DNA of 64,000 nt from Chitinophagaceae bacterium PMP191F (GTDB taxonomy: Bacteria; Bacteroidota; Bacteroidia; Chitinophagales; Chitinophagaceae), in NCBI GenBank assembly GCA_001302245.1, contig LGYU01000016.1, positions 124,001-188,000 of the forward strand, read 5' to 3'. This document shows, one piece after another, positions 19,129 to 27,867 of this stretch. The translations under genes and the position numbers were made by a program. The first letter of the stretch is position 1, and each line of letters begins with the position of its first letter. The notes beneath the pieces are model-generated. The model was not told where the DNA came from. It worked only from the letters and a program-made list of their open reading frames with translations, and did not search any database.

Positions 19129-19467
19129 TTAAACACCGAAGAAGGATTGAATAACGGTTGCAACCACCACCAGAAAAATGCAGCTACCAAACCAGGCGGC
19201 GGCAACTTTTCCAGTATCCTGATCACCCGCATTCCATTTCTGGTAAACTTTAACTGCGCCAATCAAACCCAGCAATGCACCCACCGCATACATAAGGTTG
19301 GTTCCTGCGGAGAAGTAGCTGCGTACTTTAGTATTGGCTTCATTGATACCCTGAATGCCATCCTGGGCGAATGCCCCATAGTGGATGGCCAATAGTGCCA
19401 GAGCGACACAGATCATTATAACCTTTTTGCGGTTATTTCCTTTTGTTTTCCTGCTGCACATTTCCAT
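19129..19467 (-). CDS. traE: Conjugative transposon protein TraE (VirB2-like pilin, DUF4134)
   Basis: A 112-aa protein with a hydrophobic signal segment (about residues 17-35, ending AFAQD) and two more membrane segments at about 55-75 and 88-110, the layout of VirB2-type pilins and of DUF4134/TraE. 'DGIQGINEANTKVRSYF' followed by a Gly-rich hydrophobic stretch is typical of the family. A later ATG at codon 18 would give a shorter leader. It is the first clearly recognisable transfer-channel gene of the operon. Confidence 0.88.
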   Translation of the reverse strand: MEMCSRKTKGNNRKKVIMICVALALLAIHYGAFAQDGIQGINEANTKVRSYFSAGTNLMYAVGALLGLIGAVKVYQKWNAGDQDTGKVAAAWFGSCIFLVVVATVIQSFFGV

Positions 19468-19604
19468 AACACACGTTTATTAAAATTTGAAATCAACTCT
19501 TCTAAAAAACAGAGCGGCTTCGCCGTCACACAACCTGTTATTCCTACCACACTTTGCCCTTACGCACCAGGAGGGACAGGGAAGCACGCTCCGTTAATGG
19601 ACTG

Positions 19605-20081
19605 CTACACTGCTTCTTTCCACAACAGTTCCACTTCATCTTCCTTGAGTGTAACAGCACCATATTTTTGACACTCGGTTACAATCAGTTCATTGACTGA
19701 CGACCGAATGGGCGAGTATCGCACGGAAGGGTATTCCTTCAGTACCATGCTCAGATATTGTTTAAATTCCTGTGGGATTAGCTTTCTGCGGGAGGCATCA
19801 GCCACAACAGCTTTGAGACGTTCAATGAGATGTTCCACTTCTGTAAACTCATCATCCGTTGTTTTTTCAAAGCTGCTCATTTCTTGCTGCCCCGGTTCAT
19901 CGCCAGGATCAGACATGCCGTTGTTATCAGAAGATATTGTTCTGAGTTTCGGTTTACGTTTCCCTGAAAGCAGATCTTTGATTTCAGCAGAAAAATACCT
20001 TACACCTACAAACAGGTAGTAAATGGCTAATAGTATGGCAACTGCAATAATGTAGTCACTCCATGAAATGTTCTTTAACAT
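19605..20081 (-). CDS. Single-pass membrane protein at the head of the tra operon
   Basis: A 158-aa protein: one membrane segment at about residues 10-30 (DYIIAVAILLAIYYLFVGV), a hydrophilic linker rich in Asp, Gly, Ser and Pro (about 40-75), and a helical C-terminal domain (about 80-158). It is the first gene of the transfer block on this strand, 137 nt upstream of traE, across from a divergent lipoprotein gene. I do not recognise its family with certainty; its position is where traC/traD-type genes lie in Bacteroides elements. Confidence 0.6.
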   Translation of the reverse strand: MLKNISWSDYIIAVAILLAIYYLFVGVRYFSAEIKDLLSGKRKPKLRTISSDNNGMSDPGDEPGQQEMSSFEKTTDDEFTEVEHLIERLKAVVADASRRKLIPQEFKQYLSMVLKEYPSVRYSPIRSSVNELIVTECQKYGAVTLKEDEVELLWKEAV

Positions 20082-20198
20082 ACGCTTACTTTTTTCGTTT
20101 AACAGTTTTCAATCCGACCCTTTAAGAACCAGTTGTTTCGATTGGTTTCGATAGCAAAAAAACAAACACAGCGAAGGCGTTTCAAGTCCAACTTTATC

Positions 20199-20228
20199 TT
20201 GTACTCTAAGTTGTACCCCTTGTACCCC
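20199..20228. repeat. Short direct repeats TTGTACCCC in a divergent intergenic region
   Basis: Two perfect tandem copies of TTGTACCCC lie at 20211-20219 and 20220-20228, and a partial copy TTGTACTC at 20199-20206. They are in the 247-nt gap between the tra operon head (minus strand) and the lipoprotein gene (plus strand), the right place for an operator controlling either side. The rest of the gap is AT-rich with no open frame I can support. Confidence 0.55.
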
Positions 20229-20328
20229 TTGATAATCAGGCATACAGTCTTCTGCAAACCGATTATTTTTTTTAAATTAGTATTCGGAATTTTGAATGAC
20301 TATCGTGAAAAACTAAAAGCGAATCGTT

Positions 20329-20850
20329 ATGAAAACTGGAAGTGTATTAGGAATTGCCATTTTTCTCCTGGCCTCCTGTAGTCAAACCAAATTGGAAAAG
20401 GAAGAAGCTGCATCAGCTATACGTGAAGCCAAGAATTATCCAAAAGTGTACGAGTATGAAATCAATATGACTGACCCCGCAAGTGCGAAGAAGCTACTGG
20501 ATGCGGGGCTGGAGGGAGAGGGATGGGTGACAGTTGATAAAACGCAGAAGCTAAAAGATGCAGGACAACCAATCGTCCATTTTACAGAGAAGGCAAAACC
20601 TTACCTCATTCGCATAGATAAGAAGTACGATAATGTGCAGGTAGTAAAAGTTGCTGACATGGATTTAGGGGAAATTACGGGCATTCAATTACAGGAGGAT
20701 AATAAGAGCGCAACTGTGGAATATACTGTCGTTTATAAAAATGTAACACCTTTTGCCAAACTCATGAAGCGTGACCTTTCCCAAACAGAAACACAACGTG
20801 CCCGCCTCGATCATTTTGATACGGGCTGGAAATTGGATAGCCAGCGTTAA
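20329..20850 (+). CDS. Putative lipoprotein, only clear plus-strand gene
   Basis: A 173-aa protein with a lipoprotein signal: 'VLGIAIFLLASC' ends at Cys 17. The mature part is hydrophilic with helical start (about 20-45) and beta-rich remainder; it has no cysteine beyond the lipid-bearing one. The last helix ends 'ARLDHFDTGWKLDSQR'. It is transcribed opposite to all neighbours, from a 247-nt divergent region, and converges with the 397-aa gene (41-nt gap). I do not recognise the family. Such isolated, oppositely oriented genes are often cargo of mobile elements, which is inference. Confidence 0.68.
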   Translation: MKTGSVLGIAIFLLASCSQTKLEKEEAASAIREAKNYPKVYEYEINMTDPASAKKLLDAGLEGEGWVTVDKTQKLKDAGQPIVHFTEKAKPYLIRIDKKYDNVQVVKVADMDLGEITGIQLQEDNKSATVEYTVVYKNVTPFAKLMKRDLSQTETQRARLDHFDTGWKLDSQR

Positions 20851-20891
20851 ATATCCCGTTGCAGTGTGTTCTTTGAACAAGCCGGGTGCTA

Positions 20892-22085
20892 TCAATATTC
20901 ATTAATCTTCTTAATCATCTGTTGCAGAGTTTCCGTTACTATTTCTTTATCCCTTCCTTCTGCTGAGTAGGATTTACTTCTCATGCTGTCGTAAGAGATG
21001 TTTTCCTGATAAGGCGTTGACAAAAATGGAACAATATTTTTAAAAACACTATTCAGAGAGCGGGCCATTACGATTCTTAAATCATCTGCCGCCCTCAATA
21101 TCAGCGCCATTTGGTCAACTGAGAGTATTGAAAGCAATTTCTCTTTTTCCTTGTCTTTTGGTGCTGACTTCTGTTCACCACCTTTCAGTGGAACAATTGC
21201 ATAATGTATTTTCTTTTCGAGGTAAAATATTTCCTGAGAAAACCAATTGTCCACCTGCTTGTGCAGAACCGCATTTTGCGTTAGAAAAATCATTCCAGGC
21301 TTTTTATGAAGCTGTTTAAATGATTTCAAGTCAAACAGCAAACACTCCATTCTTTCAGAAGGTTGCTCCACGCTGTTGATGTGTGCTGCTATTCTTTCCG
21401 TAAGGTTATAGATGTACGTTTTGCTGTTAAAGTTCATACGGATCAATACCTCATCCAGTGTGGTGTAAAGCGTGGCATCATCATTATATTCCAAAAATTC
21501 CAGCTCCACACAAAGATCTTTCAGATAGAACATCTCCCTGAAAGTATGCTTGTGCTTATCTGAAGGCAGGTTTAGAAATGCTTCCACTTCCCGAATAATC
21601 AACTCCAGCACCGGAATTAATGAATGCTGTTCCCTATGTTTTTTTATTGTCCGTGGCAACCTTTTTAGCAACTCTTTTTTGAGCAGGTCGAAGTAGGTGG
21701 CAGGCACACGTTCATCAATGCCCAAATAGCTGGTAAAACGCCTTTCTATCAAAAAAAGCAATTCCTCGATACATGAAATAATATTATCCAGTATCGCCTG
21801 GGGCGCTGCATTTTCCGCAAACGGACCCTTGTTTTCCAGTGCCTGGTCAAGCAAGCTGACAAGGCTGGAATGATAGTTTTTTATGGCGCACTTTATCGCT
21901 GTTTCGTCATTCAGATTAAACACCGTGAATTTGATGGCGGACTGAACTTTGTCCTTTTCCTGAATTATCAAATTCTGTAATTTGTTGATGTCTTCCGGTG
22001 GTATTGAACCAACCTCCGATTTTAATGGATTCAGAGTGACGGAAATCAAAGTGTCCAGCCATTCAAGTACATAACCTTCACACAT
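20892..22085 (-). CDS. Unknown helical protein, possible mobile-element regulator
   Basis: A 397-aa soluble, helix-rich protein without signal peptide. The C-terminal 75 residues ('LSVDQMALILRAADDLRIV', then 'ISYDSMRSKSYSAEGRDKEIV') follow a pattern I know from regulatory-type proteins next to Bacteroidota conjugative elements: LS..Q.A...R, then a hydrophobic stretch, then S-x-x-S-x-x-S/K-x-Y. The N-terminal 250 residues have no motif I recognise. It lies between the tra module and the hybrid kinase, where CTnDOT-type elements carry rte regulators, so control of transfer is plausible but unproven. Confidence 0.55.
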   Translation of the reverse strand: MCEGYVLEWLDTLISVTLNPLKSEVGSIPPEDINKLQNLIIQEKDKVQSAIKFTVFNLNDETAIKCAIKNYHSSLVSLLDQALENKGPFAENAAPQAILDNIISCIEELLFLIERRFTSYLGIDERVPATYFDLLKKELLKRLPRTIKKHREQHSLIPVLELIIREVEAFLNLPSDKHKHTFREMFYLKDLCVELEFLEYNDDATLYTTLDEVLIRMNFNSKTYIYNLTERIAAHINSVEQPSERMECLLFDLKSFKQLHKKPGMIFLTQNAVLHKQVDNWFSQEIFYLEKKIHYAIVPLKGGEQKSAPKDKEKEKLLSILSVDQMALILRAADDLRIVMARSLNSVFKNIVPFLSTPYQENISYDSMRSKSYSAEGRDKEIVTETLQQMIKKINEY

Positions 22086-22162
22086 AAGCCCTCCCTTTTA
22101 TATGGCAAACATTTGTCACCACAAATGTAGCCCCATACCACCCCTGAAACTATACGTAATTC

Positions 22163-22188
22163 CTACTATTTCCCTACTCAAATAGTAG
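22163..22188. repeat. Perfect 9-bp inverted repeat
   Basis: CTACTATTT (22163-22171) and AAATAGTAG (22180-22188) pair exactly around an 8-nt loop. The site lies between the stop of the hybrid kinase (22207) and the start of the 397-aa gene (22085). No T-tract follows, so it is more likely an operator or an mRNA hairpin than an intrinsic terminator. Confidence 0.6.
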
Positions 22189-22206
22189 TAAATCAATGCC
22201 TTGTAG

Positions 22207-24411
22207 CTATTTGTTCAGCTTATTGATGAGTTGAATCTTGTTCCTGACATCTGCTTTCTCAAACAGATTCTGGATATGTTTAGTGACCGTTTTTTCAGAG
22301 ATAAACAGATCTTTGGCGATCATCTTATACGTTCTGCCTTTCACAATCAGGCGGGCTATTTCGATTTCCCTTGTGGTAAAATGCAGCAGCTTACAGTTTT
22401 CCTCAAACTTTGTCTGGCTGGAAGCGGAAACACCTTCTTGCCCCAGGTTTTTTAAGGTTTGAAGTTGGGCTATGGAGGAACTTAAGATAGCCTTTTGCTG
22501 TTTGTTGATACTATCCAAGATGGTTTCAATCTTTTGGCTCAATTCTTCAAAGGAAAAAGGTTTTGAAATAAAGTCTATTGCGCCCAACTTCAGGCCCTTC
22601 AGTTTGTCAACCTGTGTGGATTTAGCCGTTAGGAAAATTAAAGGTATATGTGAATATCTTCCCTGTTCTGCCAGTTTCCTGGCGAAAGCAAAACCATCCA
22701 TTTTGTCCATCATTACATCAGAAAGAATAAGGTCGGGAATGACCGTTATTTCGTGGAGCTTTTTCAAAGCCTCCGCACCATTTCTTGCGCAGAATACATT
22801 ATACACCGTACTTAATTTCTGAAGCAGGAAATTAATCATTGTAATATTATCTTCAATCAAAAGCAAAGTGCGCCTGCCCGCTTTAAATTCACTGTCGGCA
22901 ATGGTATCATAACTGTATTCGTAACTGAGCTTACTGATAGCTGTACCTGATTTAGCAATTTCTTCATTGCTACCTAATGTATGTTGAGTGAGCGTGATTG
23001 TAACCGTTGTTCCCGGAACTACTTCCGGCTGGCTTTGAATAGCAATAGTTCCTCCAAGCCCATCCACTACTTTTTTGACAATAGGCAAGCCTAACCCCAT
23101 ACCCTGAAGTCCCGTATTTTTATGCCCTATCTGGTAATAAGGCTCGAATATTTTCTTTTGTAATTCAGTGGGTATTCCGTCGCCGGTATCCTTAACCGCA
23201 AATACAATTTTATCTTCCTGCTTCGTCAGGGATATAGCTATCTGACCGCCTTCGTCTGTAAACTTTATTGCGTTTTCAATAATGTTGTTGACTATACGGT
23301 TAATCGCATTGGGATCAGCTTTTATCAGCAGCCCATCTTCTATGTCAACAAAGCAGGTAATCTGTTGCATATAACAATAATGCTGGAACAAAGAAAGGCT
23401 GTTGCTTAAGATAGCACTGAAGTCAGATATACGAGTGTGTTTGTAAGTATCTATACCCTTTGTAAACCGCTCAATGTCGAACAGGTTTATCACGTCGGCT
23501 GTTAGTTTATCAACGCCGCCTTTTATTACATCCAGTTCCTGGACAGAACCATATTTGGATATGTATTCATCGAGATAATTTTTGATCAGCGTAAGTGGTG
23601 TCTTTGTTTCATGAACGAGGTTAATAAAGTTGTTAGTCTTCTGTTCATTGATCTTTTCCAGTTCTTTGGTGCGTTTATTCACTTCATCCTGCAAATCGGC
23701 ATTCCAGCTTCTTAGCCGTTGCTCCGATTCAATCAGCTTTCCATGTTCTATCCGAAGCTGCGTTACGTTTCTATGCACCTGCAAGCCGAACAGTAGCAGG
23801 AAGCCGATATTAGTAATTGATGCTTCGATTGCCTGTCCGAATTTAAAATAGTCAATGATCGGTAACCCAATCCACGGTGTCAGACTGAACAGTAATACGA
23901 CCATCTCCTGCCTTGCTTCAAGGCTGCTAAAATTATTATTATACTTGTAGCGAATAGCTTTAAACAAAGAGATAATGACCCAAATTGCATAGAGAACTGG
24001 AATGACCAGAAGATTTTGAGCATTCCGTAGGTCGTTTGAAATCCAAAAAATAAATACGAAAATCAGATAAGGTATAACCAGGAAAAAGTACACGCCACGG
24101 TAAGCGTGAAATTTCAATTTTGTAAGACCGAATCCCTTATATACATAATATGGAAAATAACAGGGTGTAATAAATCCGGTAGCGTATGCAATTACCTCCT
24201 GTGTGAAAAATGAGCCTGGCAAATTAGGATCAGGAAGCAAACCACCGGTCACGTTATACGTGATCAGTAAAAGCAAAAGAATGATGTTCAGGAATGTTGT
24301 CTTATCACCTGGTCGGGATAATTTAAAAATGACCAGATAGAAAAAGAAAACAATTTCTATGCTCACAAAAGCGAATGTGACAATGTGCATCTGTGTCCCG
24401 AACACTAACAT
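22207..24411 (-). CDS. Hybrid histidine kinase with receiver and LuxR-type output
   Basis: A 734-aa one-protein signalling chain. Residues about 1-215 hold seven hydrophobic segments like a 7TM sensor. A short coiled coil (about 220-255) leads to a HisKA box with phospho-acceptor His near 266 (HETKTPLTLIKN), then a HATPase domain with NIIENAIKF, DTGDGIP and GMGLGLPIVKK. A receiver domain follows with the phospho-acceptor Asp in DLILSDVMM near 563 and the conserved Lys in FISKPF. A LuxR-type helix-turn-helix ends the protein (TTREIEIARLIVKG ... ISEKTVTKHIQNLF). It could therefore sense at the membrane and bind DNA by itself. The signal is unknown; neighbours make copper stress or transfer control the two candidates. 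Confidence 0.9.
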   Translation of the reverse strand: MLVFGTQMHIVTFAFVSIEIVFFFYLVIFKLSRPGDKTTFLNIILLLLLITYNVTGGLLPDPNLPGSFFTQEVIAYATGFITPCYFPYYVYKGFGLTKLKFHAYRGVYFFLVIPYLIFVFIFWISNDLRNAQNLLVIPVLYAIWVIISLFKAIRYKYNNNFSSLEARQEMVVLLFSLTPWIGLPIIDYFKFGQAIEASITNIGFLLLFGLQVHRNVTQLRIEHGKLIESEQRLRSWNADLQDEVNKRTKELEKINEQKTNNFINLVHETKTPLTLIKNYLDEYISKYGSVQELDVIKGGVDKLTADVINLFDIERFTKGIDTYKHTRISDFSAILSNSLSLFQHYCYMQQITCFVDIEDGLLIKADPNAINRIVNNIIENAIKFTDEGGQIAISLTKQEDKIVFAVKDTGDGIPTELQKKIFEPYYQIGHKNTGLQGMGLGLPIVKKVVDGLGGTIAIQSQPEVVPGTTVTITLTQHTLGSNEEIAKSGTAISKLSYEYSYDTIADSEFKAGRRTLLLIEDNITMINFLLQKLSTVYNVFCARNGAEALKKLHEITVIPDLILSDVMMDKMDGFAFARKLAEQGRYSHIPLIFLTAKSTQVDKLKGLKLGAIDFISKPFSFEELSQKIETILDSINKQQKAILSSSIAQLQTLKNLGQEGVSASSQTKFEENCKLLHFTTREIEIARLIVKGRTYKMIAKDLFISEKTVTKHIQNLFEKADVRNKIQLINKLNK

Positions 24412-24414
24412 TCC

Positions 24415-24996
24415 CTACTGATTTTTGACTGCCCTGCTGAAGAAATAAAGATGATAGGTTAGATACTCCTCATGGTAGGATTGAAAGCCGAACTTATCGT
24501 ACCACGGCAAGTTCCTGACTGTTGATGTTTCAAGATAAACGGGGCGATTCTGCTGATCGCTGTAGTCAAGCACTGATTGGAGCAACTTGCTTCCTGCGCC
24601 CTTATTCTGATCTTCCGGTGCAACACCGATAAACCACAGATAACTAAATGGTGCTTTAGGATGAAGGCTATTTATCAGTTTTTCCCTTTTAAGCGTTTTC
24701 ATAATATTGCCAATGCCCACGCATTGGAAGATCAATTTGAGGTCTAATGAGATTGATTTCAGGGTAGTTTTCTTCTTGTCGGGATATACAATAAGAGCGC
24801 AAGCCTTGTTATCGTTGGAGAGAAAAATTTCACCGAACAGGTAGCATACCTCAAAAGAATAGTCCATCAGTGCACGTATTCGTTTCTCTCTATGTTTATC
24901 CTGTTTAATAATGTAGTTAACACTTGCGTTGGTGTCAAATGACGATGCAAGAATTTCAATAACTAAATTCTTGTGGGTGTAATTTGCTTTTTTCAT
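24415..24996 (-). CDS. GNAT family N-acetyltransferase
   Basis: A 193-aa cytoplasmic protein with the GNAT acetyl-CoA site: 'VAPEDQNKGAGSKLLQSVL' near residues 125-143 is motif A (Q/R-x-x-G-x-G/A), followed by the strand 'PVYLETSTVRNLPWYDKFGFQ' pattern of motif B. The substrate cannot be read from sequence. It ends 3 nt before the kinase start, so the two are very likely co-transcribed; the multicopper oxidase stop is 103 nt upstream. Confidence 0.82.
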   Translation of the reverse strand: MKKANYTHKNLVIEILASSFDTNASVNYIIKQDKHREKRIRALMDYSFEVCYLFGEIFLSNDNKACALIVYPDKKKTTLKSISLDLKLIFQCVGIGNIMKTLKREKLINSLHPKAPFSYLWFIGVAPEDQNKGAGSKLLQSVLDYSDQQNRPVYLETSTVRNLPWYDKFGFQSYHEEYLTYHLYFFSRAVKNQ

Positions 24997-25099
24997 AAAT
25001 ATTGGTTATACAGTTTTATATTATTTTACAAGGATCTAATCGCTTCGGTGAGAAGATTACGCATCAGACCAGTAAATATCGTCGTTATGTTTATCCATC

Positions 25100-27373
25100 T
25101 TAATAGGTCAATGATAATCCGACACCCCATCCCATATCACTGTCGTAGTGAGTGCGGATGCCGATGTTTTTGTTGATGATGTAACTAAGTTCCCCCATGT
25201 ATTCAAAGTCCGTATTCACCATAAAGCCGCCCCGTAATCTTTTGGATATAGGAATATCCTCTCTCATCATTTGCAACCGGACGATTCCATCGTGATATAC
25301 CTCTGCCTGGAAGTTAACCAGCATCGGCAGCGTATAGATAAATCCTAAACTAAACTGTCTGCGGGTGTCTTTCTCATTTCTTTGCCCAAACAAATTCTTT
25401 TCGTGCTCATCAATACCGAGTCTGCGGTAACGCCAGTCAAAACCTATGAATGGCATAAACCATTGCATTCTGCCCAAATACCTGCCTAAATGTGTTTCTA
25501 CCTCGTAGCCGTGCATATCATTGTAACCTAAACGCCATTCCGAACTCAGGTTCCACCTGGTGTTTTGTAGCATTGCCGTTCCGTCATTTCCATTGGTGGC
25601 AAAATCATTCTGCGCCATGAAATGTGGCATATTGCTTTCCCGCTGTAAGGCTCTATAGGCTTTAGCCTTATCGGGTAAGTTGGGATTTTGGTAATCGCCT
25701 ACGGCAAACACCCTGTTCATGCCCGACATCATGTGATACAAAATATGACAGTGAAAAAACCAGTCGCCCTCCGTATTAGCCGCGAACTCAAGGGTGTCTG
25801 TTTCCATCGGCATGATATCAATGATATTTTTAAGCGGTGAATGCTCACCTTTTCCGTTTAGCACCCTGAAATCAAACCCGTGCAGGTGCATGGGATGGCG
25901 CATCATGGAGTTGTTGTAAATCGTAATGCGCAGTATTTCTCCTTTCTTGACAGGTATTTTATCCGTTTCAGAAAGTACCCTGTTGTCCATGCTCCATACA
26001 TAGCGGTTCATATTCCCGGTAAGGGTGAATTTTATGTTTTTTACAGGCGCATCTTTAGGTAGTGATGTGTTATAGGGAGATTTGAGCATGGCATAATTTA
26101 AAGTAACAATATCTCCTAAAGCATTCGCATTATAACGGTTGGGATCATTATCCATATTCATTCCGCCATGCTTACTATGGTCAGCCTTTTTTCCTGCTTC
26201 TCCTGTAATTTCGGGGTACATGACCACATTCATATCCATTTGGTTCAGGCTCATCTTCATACCCATGTCGTCCAGGTCGCCGTTCATCTTCATCATGTCG
26301 TTCATCATCTTCATCCCTTCAAAATATTTCAATCTTGGCAGCGGTGAAATAAGCTGCTTTACCCCGTTACCAATGAAATAGCTTGCCGATTGTGTCCTGT
26401 CTTCGGTTGTCGCTAAAAATTCATACGCCAAACCATCATCAGGTATGGTGACCACTATATCGTATGTTTCGGATACGGCAATAATTAACCTGTCCACCTC
26501 TACTGGCTCCACGTCGTTACCGTCATTTGCCACTACGGTAATTTTACCACCGGCGTAACGCAGCCAGAAATAAGAAGATGCACCGCCATTGGAGATACGA
26601 AGACGGACTTTATCCCCAGCCTTCAATGTTTTTCCATCCACCGATTTTAACTCCGGCGAATTGTGGCCATTCATAAGGATCTTATCATAATACACATCAC
26701 TTACGTCCATTGCCAGCATCCGTTTCCACTCATTCTTTACTTTTACGCCTAATTTTCCTTCTCTGATAGCTTCAACGTATGACTGCGTTGCATTCTTTTT
26801 GATGGCAGCCCAATCATTGGCGTTGTGCAACATCCGGTTAATGTTATTAGGGTTATAATTTGTCCATTCGCTCAGGACAATGGGTAAGGTGGGCAAATCG
26901 TCAATTCCTTTTCTAAAGGTCTTATCGTCTGCACGCTTGTTCATTACAAAACTGCCGTACATCCCTATCTGTTCCTGCAATCCTGAGTGGGAATGATACC
27001 AGTGTGTACCGTGCTGAATAATCGGGAAACGGTAGGTATAGGTAGTACCGGGCTTAATCGGCTGTTGCGTAAGATATGGTACGCCATCTTCTTTATTGGG
27101 CAGGAATACGCCATGCCAGTGCAATGATGTACTTTCCTTTAACAGGTTGTGTACTACAATTTCGGCAGTATCTCCCTCGGTAAATGTAAGCGTGGGCATG
27201 GGTATTTGCCCGTTTACCGCAATCGCTCTTTTTTGTTTTCCTGCATAGTTTACAAGGGTATCTTTTACATACAGCTCGTAATGCACCACCTTCTGTGCAA
27301 ACAGGGTTTGTGTGCAAAGCAGTATCAGCACTGTTTGCAGTATTTTTATGGGTATGTCTTTATATCTTTTCAT
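25100..27373 (-). CDS. Multicopper oxidase (CopA-type) with CopB-like C-terminal tail
   Basis: A 757-aa exported protein (signal ends near LFAQ, residue 26). All four copper-binding His clusters are present: HWHG near 86, HWYHSHSG near 124, HPMHLHG near 493 and the type-1-site block HCHILYHMMSGM near 543. A Met-rich insert at about 345-375 (repeats of MMKMNG, MGMKM, MDMN) resembles the Cu(I)-binding loop of CueO/CopA. Residues about 600-757 are beta-strand and aromatic rich and look like CopB, an outer-membrane copper-binding protein, so the chain may be an oxidase tethered to or inserted in the outer membrane. It should oxidise periplasmic Cu(I) to Cu(II). Length exceeds plain CopA (about 600 aa). 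Confidence 0.92.
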   Translation of the reverse strand: MKRYKDIPIKILQTVLILLCTQTLFAQKVVHYELYVKDTLVNYAGKQKRAIAVNGQIPMPTLTFTEGDTAEIVVHNLLKESTSLHWHGVFLPNKEDGVPYLTQQPIKPGTTYTYRFPIIQHGTHWYHSHSGLQEQIGMYGSFVMNKRADDKTFRKGIDDLPTLPIVLSEWTNYNPNNINRMLHNANDWAAIKKNATQSYVEAIREGKLGVKVKNEWKRMLAMDVSDVYYDKILMNGHNSPELKSVDGKTLKAGDKVRLRISNGGASSYFWLRYAGGKITVVANDGNDVEPVEVDRLIIAVSETYDIVVTIPDDGLAYEFLATTEDRTQSASYFIGNGVKQLISPLPRLKYFEGMKMMNDMMKMNGDLDDMGMKMSLNQMDMNVVMYPEITGEAGKKADHSKHGGMNMDNDPNRYNANALGDIVTLNYAMLKSPYNTSLPKDAPVKNIKFTLTGNMNRYVWSMDNRVLSETDKIPVKKGEILRITIYNNSMMRHPMHLHGFDFRVLNGKGEHSPLKNIIDIMPMETDTLEFAANTEGDWFFHCHILYHMMSGMNRVFAVGDYQNPNLPDKAKAYRALQRESNMPHFMAQNDFATNGNDGTAMLQNTRWNLSSEWRLGYNDMHGYEVETHLGRYLGRMQWFMPFIGFDWRYRRLGIDEHEKNLFGQRNEKDTRRQFSLGFIYTLPMLVNFQAEVYHDGIVRLQMMREDIPISKRLRGGFMVNTDFEYMGELSYIINKNIGIRTHYDSDMGWGVGLSLTY

Positions 27374-27384
27374 TATTTCAAATT

Positions 27385-27840
27385 TTATTTAATACTGTCT
27401 TCCATCGTGCCAAACCAATTAATCAAAACCTGCTTATCATCCTGTGATAATACTGCGTTGCGATGAATCAACGTATATGACGACAACGGCATTTCCCCGT
27501 CCTTGACCTGACCCGCCATTGCCCTGAACTTATTTCGCTGCTTGCGGGCGGAATAATCCCCAAAAGTGCTAAAGTTGAGTTCCTCTTTGCCTTTTTTGAT
27601 ATGCCGTGCCATATACCATGCTCCGGGCTGGATACGGCTATACCACGGATAGCGGGTATTATTGCTATGGCAGTCATAGCAGGATTGGGTAAGGATGGCC
27701 TTTACGTTTTGGGGTACGGCGTAAACCCTTTCAATATGAGAGGCGGTTACTTCATCCGACTGGTTTCGTAACGGCTGAAAAAACTGCATGCCGATTAAGA
27801 TAACAGCCAACCCCAATATGATTTTCTTTTTTAAGGACAT
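27385..27840 (-). CDS. Haem-binding domain protein (single CxxCH)
   Basis: A 151-aa protein with an N-terminal membrane anchor or signal (about residues 5-22) and one c-type haem motif CYDCH near residue 54 within 'AILTQSCYDCHSNNTRYPWY', the signature of the Haem_bd family. The later 'GEMPLSSYTLIHRNAVLS' holds a Met suited as distal ligand. It would be a periplasmic electron carrier; its place 11 nt upstream of the multicopper oxidase suggests it might pass electrons to or from copper chemistry. Confidence 0.85.
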   Translation of the reverse strand: MSLKKKIILGLAVILIGMQFFQPLRNQSDEVTASHIERVYAVPQNVKAILTQSCYDCHSNNTRYPWYSRIQPGAWYMARHIKKGKEELNFSTFGDYSARKQRNKFRAMAGQVKDGEMPLSSYTLIHRNAVLSQDDKQVLINWFGTMEDSIK

Positions 27841-27867
27841 AATATTGTGGCTTCATTTAAAGTGTGA

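Noticed and set aside
22163-22188. Inverted repeat considered as an intrinsic terminator of the kinase gene
   Set aside because: No T-tract follows on the minus strand and the stem is AT-rich; an operator or mRNA hairpin fits better.
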